Shown: one piece after another, positions 1-8,048 of the stretch
Layout of the letters: every line of letters begins with the position of its first letter
Numbering within the stretch: the stretch's first letter is position 1
Virus record (IMG/VR): IMGVR_UViG_3300009285_000224
Span: 1 to 31,849 of that record
Origin: a virus
Length of the DNA stretch: 31,849 nt
Reading direction: 5' to 3' (one strand)
Program-made: the position numbers and the translations under genes
Notes under the pieces: generated by a model
What the model saw: only the letters and a program-made list of their open reading frames with translations
Database searches by the model: none
Told to the model about the DNA's origin: nothing

Positions 1-2
1 TG

Positions 3-1142
3 GTACAGTATAATATTACGGGACTTCAATATCACAGACAGGTAGTGCCGCACGAAAGATTGACAAAGACCCACCCCGATGAATTTGAATTTTTTTATTT
101 GCGCCCCGATAGTAATAATGATGAGACTAACGTAGATTGGATGACAGACGAGCAGTTAAAGGAATATTCTGCTGTTGTTTTTCTAAGGCAAATAAGTTTT
201 AATTTAGCCAAGGCGCAAGAGAGAATAGACAGATTAAAATATTTAGGGATAAAAATATTTATGGATATTGACGATATTTGGGAGCTACCAAAAAGTCACT
301 TTTGGTATAGTTCGTATATCAAAAACAACGTACAAGCATCGGTAACATCCTCGTTAAAGCAGGTAGACTATGTTACTACTACCACATCCACCTTTACCAG
401 AAAGATAAACGAATACAACCCTAACACCACGGTACTACCTAACTGCATCTCCCCGGACGCTAACCAATTTAAAGAAAGGGAAATTAAGAATAACCGGATG
501 AGGTTCGGCTGGATAGGGGGCGTATTCCATAAGGAGGACATAAAAATAATGTCGGATGGGATTAAAAGACTTTATGATGCGAAGGAACTAAAAGATAAAT
601 GGCAATTATGTTTAGGCGGTTATGGGAACAATCCTGAATATAACGAAATAGAGAGAGTGCTATCAAACAACTATTACTTTAAGGAATCGGATGTTACCTA
701 TTACGAATACTTAATGCAACAGACGCAGTTATGTGAGCATATTTCTTACGACAAATGTTATAGAAGATTATACGGCAGAGAAATAAATTCATACGGGGAA
801 TTGTATAATGAAATTGACGTTGCTTTAATTCCCTTACAAGACAACAAATTTAATAACTGTAAGTCAGAGTTAAAAATAGTTGAGGCGGGATGGATGAAGA
901 AAGCGGTTATAGTTTCTTGCGTAACCCCTTACAAGGAATGGATTAAAGATGGAGTGAATGGGTTAATAGTTAAGCCTGCACGAAATAACATAGACTGGTT
1001 TAATGCTATTCATAAACTAATAAACAACCCTAACATGGTAGAAGATTTGGCGGGAAGGCTGCATGAAACAATTATTAAAAACTTTGACTTAGATACTCAC
1101 AACCTAAAGCGCGTAGAGCTTTATAAACAACTCATAAAATGA
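3..1142 (+). CDS. GT-B glycosyltransferase (GT4-like), 5' partial
   Basis: The frame is open from the first base of the window, so the gene begins upstream. A GTG at 45 is only an internal codon, because the residues before it (GLQYHRQVVPHERL) fit the G-x2-Y-x-R-x3-P start seen in phage GT4-like proteins. An MDIDD segment lies near residue 75 counted from position 45, and an R-F-G-W-I-G-G stretch opens the second Rossmann half. The C-terminal donor site reads KSELKIVEAGWMKKAVIVS, with the E-x2-K and EA residues typical of GT-B retaining enzymes, followed by DGVNGLIV. It would transfer a sugar from an NDP-sugar to an unknown acceptor. The stop overlaps the next start by ATGA. The fold class is clear; substrate and product cannot be read from sequence. 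Confidence 0.85.
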   Translation, partial: VQYNITGLQYHRQVVPHERLTKTHPDEFEFFYLRPDSNNDETNVDWMTDEQLKEYSAVVFLRQISFNLAKAQERIDRLKYLGIKIFMDIDDIWELPKSHFWYSSYIKNNVQASVTSSLKQVDYVTTTTSTFTRKINEYNPNTTVLPNCISPDANQFKEREIKNNRMRFGWIGGVFHKEDIKIMSDGIKRLYDAKELKDKWQLCLGGYGNNPEYNEIERVLSNNYYFKESDVTYYEYLMQQTQLCEHISYDKCYRRLYGREINSYGELYNEIDVALIPLQDNKFNNCKSELKIVEAGWMKKAVIVSCVTPYKEWIKDGVNGLIVKPARNNIDWFNAIHKLINNPNMVEDLAGRLHETIIKNFDLDTHNLKRVELYKQLIK

Positions 1143-1477
1143 AAAAACTAATCTTCCTAATCTTTATCTCAGGTTGCTTTGTCGCTGCCTGTAAAAAGAA
1201 AGACGAACAACCTAATAACTCGACTACTCATAATGTTAAGTACGAGGTAAAAGGATTTTTAGATTTGAATATCACATACGATGGAAAAAACATATTTGCA
1301 GGTAAGACATCAACATGGGACTATACCCAAACCGCTTCCACGGGAAAAAGTTTAAGCCTATCAGCAAGCAATGCAAGCGGAACGCAGACCATTGAAGTAA
1401 GCATTTATGTAGACGGGGTACAGACACAGACCGCAAACGGGTACGGAACACAGAGCATAACGGATATTGTGAAATGA
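1139..1477 (+). CDS. Small lipoprotein with SPII signal
   Basis: 112 aa. The N-terminus is a lipoprotein signal: MKK, a hydrophobic stretch, then two possible lipoboxes, ISGC ending at Cys13 and VAAC ending at Cys18. Cys18 is favoured because it leaves a normal-length hydrophobic core and is followed by KKKDEQ. The mature part is polar and rich in Thr, Ser and Asn, with alternating hydrophobic residues (NITYDG, TIEVSIYVDG), which suggests one small beta-sandwich. It should be lipid-anchored in the host envelope. The gene sits inside the glycosyltransferase operon with ATGA overlaps on both sides. Phage lipoproteins expressed this way sometimes block superinfection, but nothing here proves that role. 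No enzyme motif is seen. Confidence 0.8.
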   Translation: MKKLIFLIFISGCFVAACKKKDEQPNNSTTHNVKYEVKGFLDLNITYDGKNIFAGKTSTWDYTQTASTGKSLSLSASNASGTQTIEVSIYVDGVQTQTANGYGTQSITDIVK

Positions 1478-1746
1478 AATTTTATAGATTAGACTGTTCA
1501 GCTAATTTTAGATTTGTGATTCAAATTAAAAACCCTAAAATAATAACAAGGTTAAGAGAGTGGTATAAACTCAAGAAGAGAGTTAATGGCTATGATTTAA
1601 AAGACATAATGATGTTTAATGAGGCGTTAAATGCCTATCAGACCCAAATAGAAAAAAGTTTGATTGAAGAAAAAGACCAGTATTTCCTTAATAATGCCGA
1701 TTCTCATATCTTTCGTCAAATAAGAATAACCATAAAAAAACTATGA
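1474..1746 (+). CDS. Hypothetical protein, 90 aa
   Basis: I do not recognise this protein. It is basic and probably mostly helical, with a Tyr/Phe-rich N-terminus, Lys/Arg-rich patches (TRLREWYKLKKRVNGYD) and no Cys pair, signal peptide or membrane segment. The start is fixed by an ATGA overlap with the lipoprotein, and the stop overlaps the next glycosyltransferase in the same way. Its position between two coupled genes of the sugar-modification block argues that it is translated. The size and helical character would suit a small accessory or regulatory partner, but that is only a guess. Confidence 0.6.
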   Translation: MKFYRLDCSANFRFVIQIKNPKIITRLREWYKLKKRVNGYDLKDIMMFNEALNAYQTQIEKSLIEEKDQYFLNNADSHIFRQIRITIKKL

Positions 1747-2444
1747 GAATCGGAATCGGTTGCACAACTTTCAACAGGGCAAAGCATTTAAAGTTTTGGA
1801 CAAAGCAATTTGTTTTTAATTCCAACTTTGATTATCAACTTCATATTGCCGATGACACCGAAGATCGAAAGGGTATAGCCTACCGAAAGAATGAATGTCT
1901 AAGGGCGTTAAAAGATTGTGATTATATTTTCCTGTTTGACGATGACTGCTTTCCGATTAAGGAGGGATGGGCAGAGTTCTTTATTGAAGCAAGTAAGGCA
2001 AGCGCGCAACAGCATTTCATGTATCTCAAGGAAACGCCTATGATAAAATGGATAGGGTCGAAACACGTAAACCCATCTGAAGCATTATATACAGAAAACA
2101 CATTTGAGATAAAACAATACAACAACTGTTCCGGCTGCATGATGTTCTTTACAAAAGAGGTTATCGAAAAGGTAGGATCGTACAATCCTGCATACGGCAT
2201 ATACGGATTTGAACACGCGGGATATTCCAACCGCATACATTCAGCGGGTCTTACACCGTTAGGCGCTTATACATGTCCGGAAGCAGCGGGAGAATATATT
2301 TATTCACTAGACTTTGACAACCACCTACTATTTAACAAGGAGTTGAACCACAACCCCTCAATAGAAGTTTCAAAGATTAATGAGTACGTAGAAGATAATA
2401 AAAAAATATATTTGAAGGACACAGATATATATATTCCACTTTAA
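1743..2444 (+). CDS. GT-A family glycosyltransferase (GT2-like)
   Basis: 233 aa. The N-terminus MRIGIGCTTFNRAKHL is the usual first strand and loop of GT2-type enzymes (strand, then T-x-N/D-R). DYIFLFDDDCF has an acidic DDD cluster at residues 66-68, the DxD-type site that binds the metal and nucleotide-sugar diphosphate. YGIYGFEHAGYSNRI near residues 150-165 matches the G-x-E-[DH] region that often supplies the catalytic base. The protein is cytoplasmic, with no membrane segment. It lies between two coupled genes, overlapping the 90-aa gene by ATGA and abutting the next gene with TAAATG. Donor and acceptor are unknown. It is shorter than typical GT2 enzymes, as phage versions often are. Confidence 0.8.
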   Translation: MRIGIGCTTFNRAKHLKFWTKQFVFNSNFDYQLHIADDTEDRKGIAYRKNECLRALKDCDYIFLFDDDCFPIKEGWAEFFIEASKASAQQHFMYLKETPMIKWIGSKHVNPSEALYTENTFEIKQYNNCSGCMMFFTKEVIEKVGSYNPAYGIYGFEHAGYSNRIHSAGLTPLGAYTCPEAAGEYIYSLDFDNHLLFNKELNHNPSIEVSKINEYVEDNKKIYLKDTDIYIPL

Positions 2445-3149
2445 ATGAGAATACTTTACAAGTTCGCCTCACGTTCTCGTCCAGAAAAGTTTATTAAATG
2501 CCTTGATAACATTATGACCAACCATCTTCATAAAGACTTTTTAATACTTGCTACCCTTGACGAAGATGACATTACTATGAACGATCCGGAGATGCGTCAG
2601 AAGATGGATGGGTACGACAAACTAAAATATATTTTCGGAAAGTCAGAGAACAAGGTTCATGCAGTGAACAAGGATATGGAGCACACTGGAGAGTGGGATA
2701 TACTTGTGGTGATGAGTGATGATATGCTATTTATACAAAAAGGGTTTGACAAAATAATCATAGACGCTTTTCGACATCCACACCCAGAGATAGTATTTGA
2801 CTTAGACCAGTTAATACATTTTCCTGACCAACACCAAGGGCGTAATTGCATGACCATGTATATAGCTGGAAGAATTTATTACGAGCGCGAAGGATTTATA
2901 TACGATCCACGCTGTAAGTCTTTATGGGTAGACATCATAAGCCAGGAGACAGGGCAGATACGGGGGAAGTATAAATTTATAAACGAGAGGATATTCAATC
3001 ACATTCATCCCTCTTTCATGGATTGTAAGTATGATGAGCAATATCTAAAAACCGAGTGCATGGAAATTAGGCAGCATGACTACGCAGTATATCGGACGGC
3101 TAAAATTGAATATGACAAAGAAAACATTCTACCAATAAGGAACCCATGA
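2445..3149 (+). CDS. GT-A-like glycosyltransferase
   Basis: 234 aa. MRILYKFASRSRPEKF is a nucleotide-binding first strand, and the S-R-x-R-P start is common in phage and capsule GT-A proteins. Acidic clusters occur at TLDEDD (about 38-42) and at WDILVVMSDDM (D92-D93), the second being the likely DxD-equivalent metal site. The C-terminal half contains several Cys and aromatic residues but no membrane segment. The start codon directly follows the previous stop, and the end overlaps the next gene by ATGA. The family call rests on the N-terminal pattern and the acidic motif. The sugar transferred is unknown. Confidence 0.72.
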   Translation: MRILYKFASRSRPEKFIKCLDNIMTNHLHKDFLILATLDEDDITMNDPEMRQKMDGYDKLKYIFGKSENKVHAVNKDMEHTGEWDILVVMSDDMLFIQKGFDKIIIDAFRHPHPEIVFDLDQLIHFPDQHQGRNCMTMYIAGRIYYEREGFIYDPRCKSLWVDIISQETGQIRGKYKFINERIFNHIHPSFMDCKYDEQYLKTECMEIRQHDYAVYRTAKIEYDKENILPIRNP

Positions 3150-3694
3150 AACTATCCATCCTTATTTCCTCCCTTGTTGGACGTTACTGCCAGCGCAACG
3201 ACCTAATTATCGCCCTACAAAAACAAGATTTAACTGGAGTAGAGATATTAACTGAAATAGATAGCGGGATAAACAGTATAGGGTATAAGCGTAATAAACT
3301 ACTCGACAGGGCCAAGGGGGAATATGTGGCATTCATTGACGATGATGACATGATAAGCTCGGACTACATTTATAAGATAATGTATGCGATAGAAAGCAAA
3401 CCGGATTGCTGTTCTTTGATGGGTGTTATATCATGGGATGGAAAGAACGAAGAAATATTTGAACACAGTATAAAGTATAAAGAGTATAAAACTACTAACA
3501 ACCCGATAAGGTATGAGCGTTACCCGAACCACTTAAATGTTATAAAGACTTCAATAGCAAAACAGTTCAAGTTTGAAGAGATTAATCACGGAGAAGATAC
3601 GGCTTGGGCTACGCAGATTTTCAAATCAGGATTAATAAAAACGGAGGCACCAATAGAAGGTGTGATATACCACTATCAATATAAAACCAAATGA
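3146..3694 (+). CDS. Short GT2 family glycosyltransferase
   Basis: 182 aa, one compact GT-A domain. MKLSILISSLVGR is the first strand. GINSIGYKRNKLLDRA then GEYVAFIDDDDMI (D65-D68) is the classic GT2 block, in which the RN-x5-A-x-GEY segment precedes the metal-binding Asp cluster. The C-terminal part (NHGEDTAWATQIFKSG) holds a G-E-D-T motif like the ED catalytic base pair of GT2 enzymes. This is the best-supported GT2 call in the block. It is about a third shorter than many family members and has no membrane anchor. Both ends overlap neighbours by ATGA. The likely role is NDP-sugar transfer in the pathway shared with its neighbours. Confidence 0.85.
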   Translation: MKLSILISSLVGRYCQRNDLIIALQKQDLTGVEILTEIDSGINSIGYKRNKLLDRAKGEYVAFIDDDDMISSDYIYKIMYAIESKPDCCSLMGVISWDGKNEEIFEHSIKYKEYKTTNNPIRYERYPNHLNVIKTSIAKQFKFEEINHGEDTAWATQIFKSGLIKTEAPIEGVIYHYQYKTK

Positions 3695-4566
3695 AGGCAA
3701 TATCATATTCCATTTTCGGTTATGACAGAGAGAGGGTGACAAATTGTTTTGATTTTAATTCTTACTTAAGGGGGCTTATGCTTTGCATTAGATTAAACCG
3801 ATTAATATACCCCGGGTGGCAAAACATTTTAAACACGGACTACGTTACCTATTCAGCTTTTGAACCGCTATTTAAGTATTTAGAAGACAGGAATATTTTA
3901 ATCATATACAAAAACAATAACGGGGCGCAACTTTGCGAGGCTATGTTATGGAGGTTAAAACCTCTTTACAAAAACGGGTACACACACGTTCTATGTAGAG
4001 ACCTTGACAGTCTTTCTACGTATAGGGAAAGACAAGCGGTTGATTACTGGATAGCTCAAGAAACAAAAGCAGCGCATGCAATTACAGACAGCGTGAGTCA
4101 CGATCTTCCCATGCTTGGTGGAATGATAGGATTTATAAGAGAGCATTTTACTACAAGAACAAACACGAATGATTATAACTCCTTGCTTAATCTAAAGCGC
4201 ATGGATTTTTCTGCTAAGGGTAGCGACCAGATATTTTTAAACAAAGCCCTTTATCCATTATTCGGAGAGAAAGGACACGATTCAATTACCCAGCATTACT
4301 TTAGCGGTCACAGCAATACCTTCCTTTCAGATTTCCATACTTGCGCTTGCCCGCCCCCTTCAGGCCACGCGGATAAATGCCCAAACAATTACAGGATAGA
4401 TTTACCTGATGAATTTAAAGAAAGTAATTCAATATGCGGTCATATTGGTGCCAGTGGGTGGTACGAAACTACTACCTTTAAGTTTCTTAGAAAATATTGG
4501 GATAGATTTACAGACCTTACCGAAATAGAAAAACAATATCCGCAAATCTTTTACTGGAATGGATGA
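3691..4566 (+). CDS. Glycosyltransferase-like protein with DxD motif
   Basis: 291 aa. The protein opens with AISYSIFGYDRERV and carries HVLCRDLDSLSTY around residues 99-111, in which D104-L-D106 is a DxD metal site followed by Ser. The sequence GGMIGF near residue 140 and a GHIGASGWYE stretch near the C-terminus resemble acceptor-side loops of GT-A enzymes that report on a 'core' sugar. A Cys-rich insert (HTCACPPPSGHADKC) lies near residues 215-228 and could bind a metal or form a disulfide-like knot. It overlaps the upstream gene by ATGA and the small downstream gene by 8 bases. The enzyme class is fairly likely; the specific family is not certain. Confidence 0.7.
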   Translation: MKAISYSIFGYDRERVTNCFDFNSYLRGLMLCIRLNRLIYPGWQNILNTDYVTYSAFEPLFKYLEDRNILIIYKNNNGAQLCEAMLWRLKPLYKNGYTHVLCRDLDSLSTYRERQAVDYWIAQETKAAHAITDSVSHDLPMLGGMIGFIREHFTTRTNTNDYNSLLNLKRMDFSAKGSDQIFLNKALYPLFGEKGHDSITQHYFSGHSNTFLSDFHTCACPPPSGHADKCPNNYRIDLPDEFKESNSICGHIGASGWYETTTFKFLRKYWDRFTDLTEIEKQYPQIFYWNG

Positions 4567-4732
4567 AATATTTAAACATAAAGACTTCACGATAACGGAG
4601 GAAGTCATGGATATGGAAAGCAGTACCGATACTGCAAACAGAATTATTATTCACACGAAGGAAGATGAATTTATTTTTGACTTCGCGTATGGGGAATTAT
4701 TAAATTTTGTAAGATGCAAAAAATATCAGTAA
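4559..4732 (+). CDS. Small acidic protein, 57 aa
   Basis: A 57-codon ORF fills the only apparent gap in the sugar block. It starts at the ATG at 4559, overlapping the previous gene by 8 bases, and ends with TAA at 4730-4732, overlapping the next gene by 19 bases. The product (MDEIFKHKDFTITEEVMDME...) is acidic and mixed in character, ends in LLNFVRCKKYQ, and has no recognised motif. Support comes from position and tight packing: without it there would be ~147 bases of non-coding DNA inside a run of overlapping genes. I do not know its function. The alternative is that this stretch is a leader for the 4714 gene. Confidence 0.55.
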   Translation: MDEIFKHKDFTITEEVMDMESSTDTANRIIIHTKEDEFIFDFAYGELLNFVRCKKYQ

Positions 4733-5457
4733 TAAGCGCGAACAATAATCCAGATTATTTATTCTATGCACCTTATCAGGAACGTGCATGGAACTCTTTA
4801 GGTTGGAGGCTTTGTATTATGATAACACATGATGTAAACCCGCTCGACCTTAACATAGAGAATCCAGAAACTATTATAGTTCGGTTACCCGAAATCCCCG
4901 AACTAAGAAGTGCAACCATAGCACAGGCGGGGAGGTTATACGCTGCAAATTATCTATCCGAAGACGCTTTGATTATGACCTGCGACATGGATTTAATACC
5001 TCTATCAGATTATTGGAAGCCCGAACCGTTTGATGTAACAGTTTACGGGCATGACCTGACATGGCATAGTTTCTATCCGATGGGTTATTGTGCTATGAGC
5101 GGAAAGAACTGGAAGAAATATATGAATCTTACAGGCTTAACAGAAAACGATTTGGTAAGGGATGCGAAGGAAGTAGAGTTAGCCTATATGCCGGATTGGG
5201 AGCAATGGTGGAACCACGATTGGACACTTTTAACCAAGCGCCTAAAGCCATACGCCTCCATCATTAAATTTAATGACAGAGGGCAAATAAACATTGCAGG
5301 GGCTACACTTGCAAAGGGGAGGATAGACAGGCATAACTGGATGGAAACCCAAAATCAACCAGAACCTTTTATTGATATGCACTGCGAAAATAATAATGTA
5401 CAACATCCGGTTAAATTAGATCCGTTTTTAAAAGTGTTTAATAAATTTTATCCATGA
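4714..5457 (+). CDS. GT-A-like glycosyltransferase with DMD motif
   Basis: 247 aa. MQKISVISANNNPDYLFYAP is the nucleotide-sugar strand. ALIMTCDMDLIPLSDYW places D91-M-D93 after a hydrophobic strand, a classic DxD metal site, and RSATIAQAGRLYAANY just upstream matches the helix that packs behind it. DWEQWWNHDW near residue 150 is an aromatic and acidic patch that could be the acceptor site. No signal or membrane segment is seen. The start overlaps the small gene at 4559 and the end overlaps the next gene by ATGA. This is a good glycosyltransferase call with unknown specificity. Confidence 0.75.
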   Translation: MQKISVISANNNPDYLFYAPYQERAWNSLGWRLCIMITHDVNPLDLNIENPETIIVRLPEIPELRSATIAQAGRLYAANYLSEDALIMTCDMDLIPLSDYWKPEPFDVTVYGHDLTWHSFYPMGYCAMSGKNWKKYMNLTGLTENDLVRDAKEVELAYMPDWEQWWNHDWTLLTKRLKPYASIIKFNDRGQINIAGATLAKGRIDRHNWMETQNQPEPFIDMHCENNNVQHPVKLDPFLKVFNKFYP

Positions 5458-6083
5458 ACTGCATAGTAAGCGTTGCCTTCCGTGAGCCGTATGTTTCGCA
5501 TAGTAAAAGGCAATGGAGTTTAATTTATTCCGAAGATATACACATGGAATATTTCATAGATGAACTTCCATTTAAAGGAGGGGTATATTCCGAAAACATA
5601 GTAACTGAATTTCAAAAATCTTTATACGGCTTCAAGCCTCATGCAATACAACAAGCTTTAGATAAAGAATACACAAAAATAATATGGCTCGACCCTTCCG
5701 TACTACCTACCGTTTCTATACAAGTTTTATTTGATTCGCTCGACACCCACCCCATAATAGCCAGATCAGGTGAGGAGCCATTAACCAAGATGTGTAATGC
5801 TAAAGCCAAGAAATGGTTTGAGGTAACGAATGAAGACATCATGGATCAGAGAACAGTAGCTGGTACAGTTTACGGTTTCAACTTCAACAATCCTAAAGCC
5901 TTAGAAGTTTTTAACCTTTGGAAGAAAGCAGAGGAGGATGGTATCTTTGGTACGCAGGATGAATTTATGGCCGGCCACTGGTCTGACGAGGCATGTATGA
6001 GTTTGGCTATGTATAAATGCGGTATGAAAAAATATTGGGAAGAAAAATTTACTTATCTAAATCAGAAGGAGATACCAGCATGA
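5454..6083 (+). CDS. Glycosyltransferase-like protein lacking DxD
   Basis: 209 aa. The overall layout is GT-A-like: a first strand NCIVSVAFREPYV, a helix KPHAIQQALDKEY, then YTKIIWLDPSVLP, in which a single Asp (D80) takes the place of the DxD pair. This D-P-S form occurs in bacterial proteins related to capsule and lipopolysaccharide transferases. TQDEFMAGHWSDEACMSLAMYK near the C-terminus has a D-E pair that could act as base. The missing second Asp may mean a metal-independent or altered enzyme, so the function is less certain than for its neighbours. It overlaps both neighbours by ATGA. Confidence 0.6.
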   Translation: MNCIVSVAFREPYVSHSKRQWSLIYSEDIHMEYFIDELPFKGGVYSENIVTEFQKSLYGFKPHAIQQALDKEYTKIIWLDPSVLPTVSIQVLFDSLDTHPIIARSGEEPLTKMCNAKAKKWFEVTNEDIMDQRTVAGTVYGFNFNNPKALEVFNLWKKAEEDGIFGTQDEFMAGHWSDEACMSLAMYKCGMKKYWEEKFTYLNQKEIPA

Positions 6084-6952
6084 AACCCCTACACGAAGAT
6101 CAAATCCATAACGCTCCATTCATTGAGGCTTGTACCCATATTTGGAGTGACGATGTAAGCCGTTCACAGAAATCAGGAGTATGGGATTACTATCAGGCTA
6201 TCTCAAAGGAGTTTAACAAACCCTTAATAGATCACACTAACATCCCCCAAAAGGCGGTTATCTTTGTGGGGATGTGCCATATATTAGAATCTATATTTCA
6301 GGTAATTCCAACAAGCGGAGAATACATATTTATTCACCGCACGAATGACAGGCCATACACGGAGCAGATGAACGACTGCAAGCCCCTGTCTGTGAAGCAT
6401 GTTTATAGCTGCGACTGCAGAGTTTATGCCCAAGACGTATCTGCTATAATGTGGGGGAACGCTTCAGTAGGGGGGGAGGACAATATAGTAAAGCAGGTAG
6501 CGAATGAAGAAATAACACCAGCAGAAACTAAATTATTTGTTTGTTACAATGTGAACAGAGATACTCCCCAAAGAACCGAATCGCTACCTATATTAATAGG
6601 TAAACCATTTGCTAAAGTCATAGACACAAGAGAGAAAATATTCCCGATAGGCGCAGATGATTTTTATAGACAAGTTAAAGCACATAAGTTTACTATGTGT
6701 TTAGCCGGATGTAGTGCAGATGCTTCACGGCAATGGGCAGCTATTCAGTTAGGCTCTATTCCTATCGTAACGGACTGCCCGGAGATGCGACACTTTTCCG
6801 ACCTGCCTTTAATATTTTGCCCTAAAAATATCAATGACATAACAGAAGAGTGGTTAAGTTTGCAGAGTGTTGGAGGGAAGAGTACGGATAGGATGAGGGC
6901 GAGTTACTGGCAACAACACATAGGAGAAAACAGAACCTTTTACCATATATGA
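6080..6952 (+). CDS. Exostosin-like glycosyltransferase
   Basis: 290 aa. The ATG at 6080 is chosen because an AAGGAGA Shine-Dalgarno lies 8-14 bases upstream and it makes an ATGA overlap with the previous stop. The frame stays open to 6017 but only inside the neighbour. The C-terminal half holds the recognisable block: KFTMCLAGCSADASRQW, then GSIPIVTDCPEMRHF. That is the F-x-L-x-G-x2-D-x2-R-x-W-A/E and IPIV pattern of GT47/exostosin-type GT-B enzymes. FVCYNVNRDTPQR precedes it as an inter-domain strand. It is cytoplasmic. Its fold class differs from most others here, so the block holds both GT-A and GT-B enzymes. Confidence 0.72.
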   Translation: MKPLHEDQIHNAPFIEACTHIWSDDVSRSQKSGVWDYYQAISKEFNKPLIDHTNIPQKAVIFVGMCHILESIFQVIPTSGEYIFIHRTNDRPYTEQMNDCKPLSVKHVYSCDCRVYAQDVSAIMWGNASVGGEDNIVKQVANEEITPAETKLFVCYNVNRDTPQRTESLPILIGKPFAKVIDTREKIFPIGADDFYRQVKAHKFTMCLAGCSADASRQWAAIQLGSIPIVTDCPEMRHFSDLPLIFCPKNINDITEEWLSLQSVGGKSTDRMRASYWQQHIGENRTFYHI

Positions 6953-7566
6953 AAACAGTAGGAGGTCACACTTTTGACGAAACACTTTTAACCGATGGGG
7001 TTATTATTGATGTAGGTTGCAGAGATTTTTCTTTTTCAAACTACTTTGAAGGCAAACCTGTTTATTGTGTTGATCTTGATGCGAAAGTTTTTGATGGAGT
7101 AAAAAATAATTTTACACATATTAATTATGCCATATCCGACAAAGCGGGAGATTCAGAATACTACGAGAACGGAGAAGCCACTTGTCTCAAACAACTCCAT
7201 CATTACCAAGACCACCGCATCAAACCTTGCAAGACAATTACAATGGAAGATCTTTACAAAATAACAGGGGAAAACGTAGACATATTAAAGCTGGACTGCG
7301 AAGGGGCGGAGTATGCTATCCTTGGTGAAACCTTCCGACCTGTACCTAAACAGATCACCGTTGAATTTCATCATCATTGCGTACCGGAATTACACAAAGA
7401 TAAATATCAATCAATAGTTGAGCGGTTGATTAAAGATTATGCAATGCACAATGCAGTATGGGAGCAACGGCATGGATGTGGATTTAACTTTTGGGATACT
7501 TTGTTTATTCGCAAGGACATAGACCCTAATCATAAATTTGAATATTCAGAACCAACAAATTATTAA
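6949..7566 (+). CDS. FkbM family methyltransferase
   Basis: 205 aa. Class I SAM-dependent methyltransferase. Motif I is VIIDVGCRD (residues 18-26), followed by the acidic ribose-binding loop CVDLDAKVFDGV (from residue 40). The FkbM signature DILKLDCEGAEYAIL sits at 111-125, with the D-x-E-G-x-E residues of the family. The ending TVEFHHHC is the usual next strand. FkbM enzymes O-methylate sugars and polyketides, and next to glycosyltransferases the likely job is capping or decorating a glycan. It overlaps the upstream gene by ATGA and the next by TAATG. This is one of the safest calls in the block. Confidence 0.9.
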   Translation: MKTVGGHTFDETLLTDGVIIDVGCRDFSFSNYFEGKPVYCVDLDAKVFDGVKNNFTHINYAISDKAGDSEYYENGEATCLKQLHHYQDHRIKPCKTITMEDLYKITGENVDILKLDCEGAEYAILGETFRPVPKQITVEFHHHCVPELHKDKYQSIVERLIKDYAMHNAVWEQRHGCGFNFWDTLFIRKDIDPNHKFEYSEPTNY

Positions 7567-8048
7567 TGGTCATAGGAAGGGGAGATATTGGGAAGGAAAT
7601 TAAGGACCGTGAAGGGTTCTTATTCTATGTCAATGGGATAAGCAACCGCTATCCCATTACCGGCCTCTCCAAAGACAAAGAAGAGGAAGAGATACTCGCA
7701 CACGCGCGAACGCTGAAAATGTTCGTTTATATCAGCACCCTATCTATTTACTATTCATCCTCTGCCTACACTCAGCATAAGATACGGATGGAGCAGTTAA
7801 TAAAAACCAACTTTAGAAACTATTGCATACTTCGGATAGGTAATATTACTTGGGGGGATAATCCTAACACACTGATTAACCACCTGAAGGTAGACCGAAG
7901 TAGGATAGATGGAGTATTCAGATACCCTATTGAAAGGAAAGAATTTCAGCATTGGATAACAATGATACCTAATAAGGGAAAACACGAAATGAATCTAACA
8001 GGTTCAATGATGTCAGTACAAGAAATAGTAAACCAATATGTAGTATGA
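7566..8048 (+). CDS. Miniature NAD(P)-dependent epimerase/SDR-like protein
   Basis: 160 aa, about half the usual length of extended SDR sugar epimerases and dehydratases. G-R-G-D-I-G at residues 4-9 resembles the dinucleotide-binding loop, missing the preceding strand. VYISTLSIYYSSSAYTQHK holds Ser/Thr at 57-60 and Y68-x3-K72, the catalytic S-Y-K set. ILRIGNITWG is the usual following strand. The C-terminal substrate domain is mostly absent, leaving GVFRYPIERKEFQHWI. It may be an active mini-enzyme or a degenerate one. A nucleotide-sugar-modifying step would fit the neighbouring transferases. It overlaps upstream by TAATG and downstream by ATGA. Confidence 0.68.
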   Translation: MVIGRGDIGKEIKDREGFLFYVNGISNRYPITGLSKDKEEEEILAHARTLKMFVYISTLSIYYSSSAYTQHKIRMEQLIKTNFRNYCILRIGNITWGDNPNTLINHLKVDRSRIDGVFRYPIERKEFQHWITMIPNKGKHEMNLTGSMMSVQEIVNQYVV

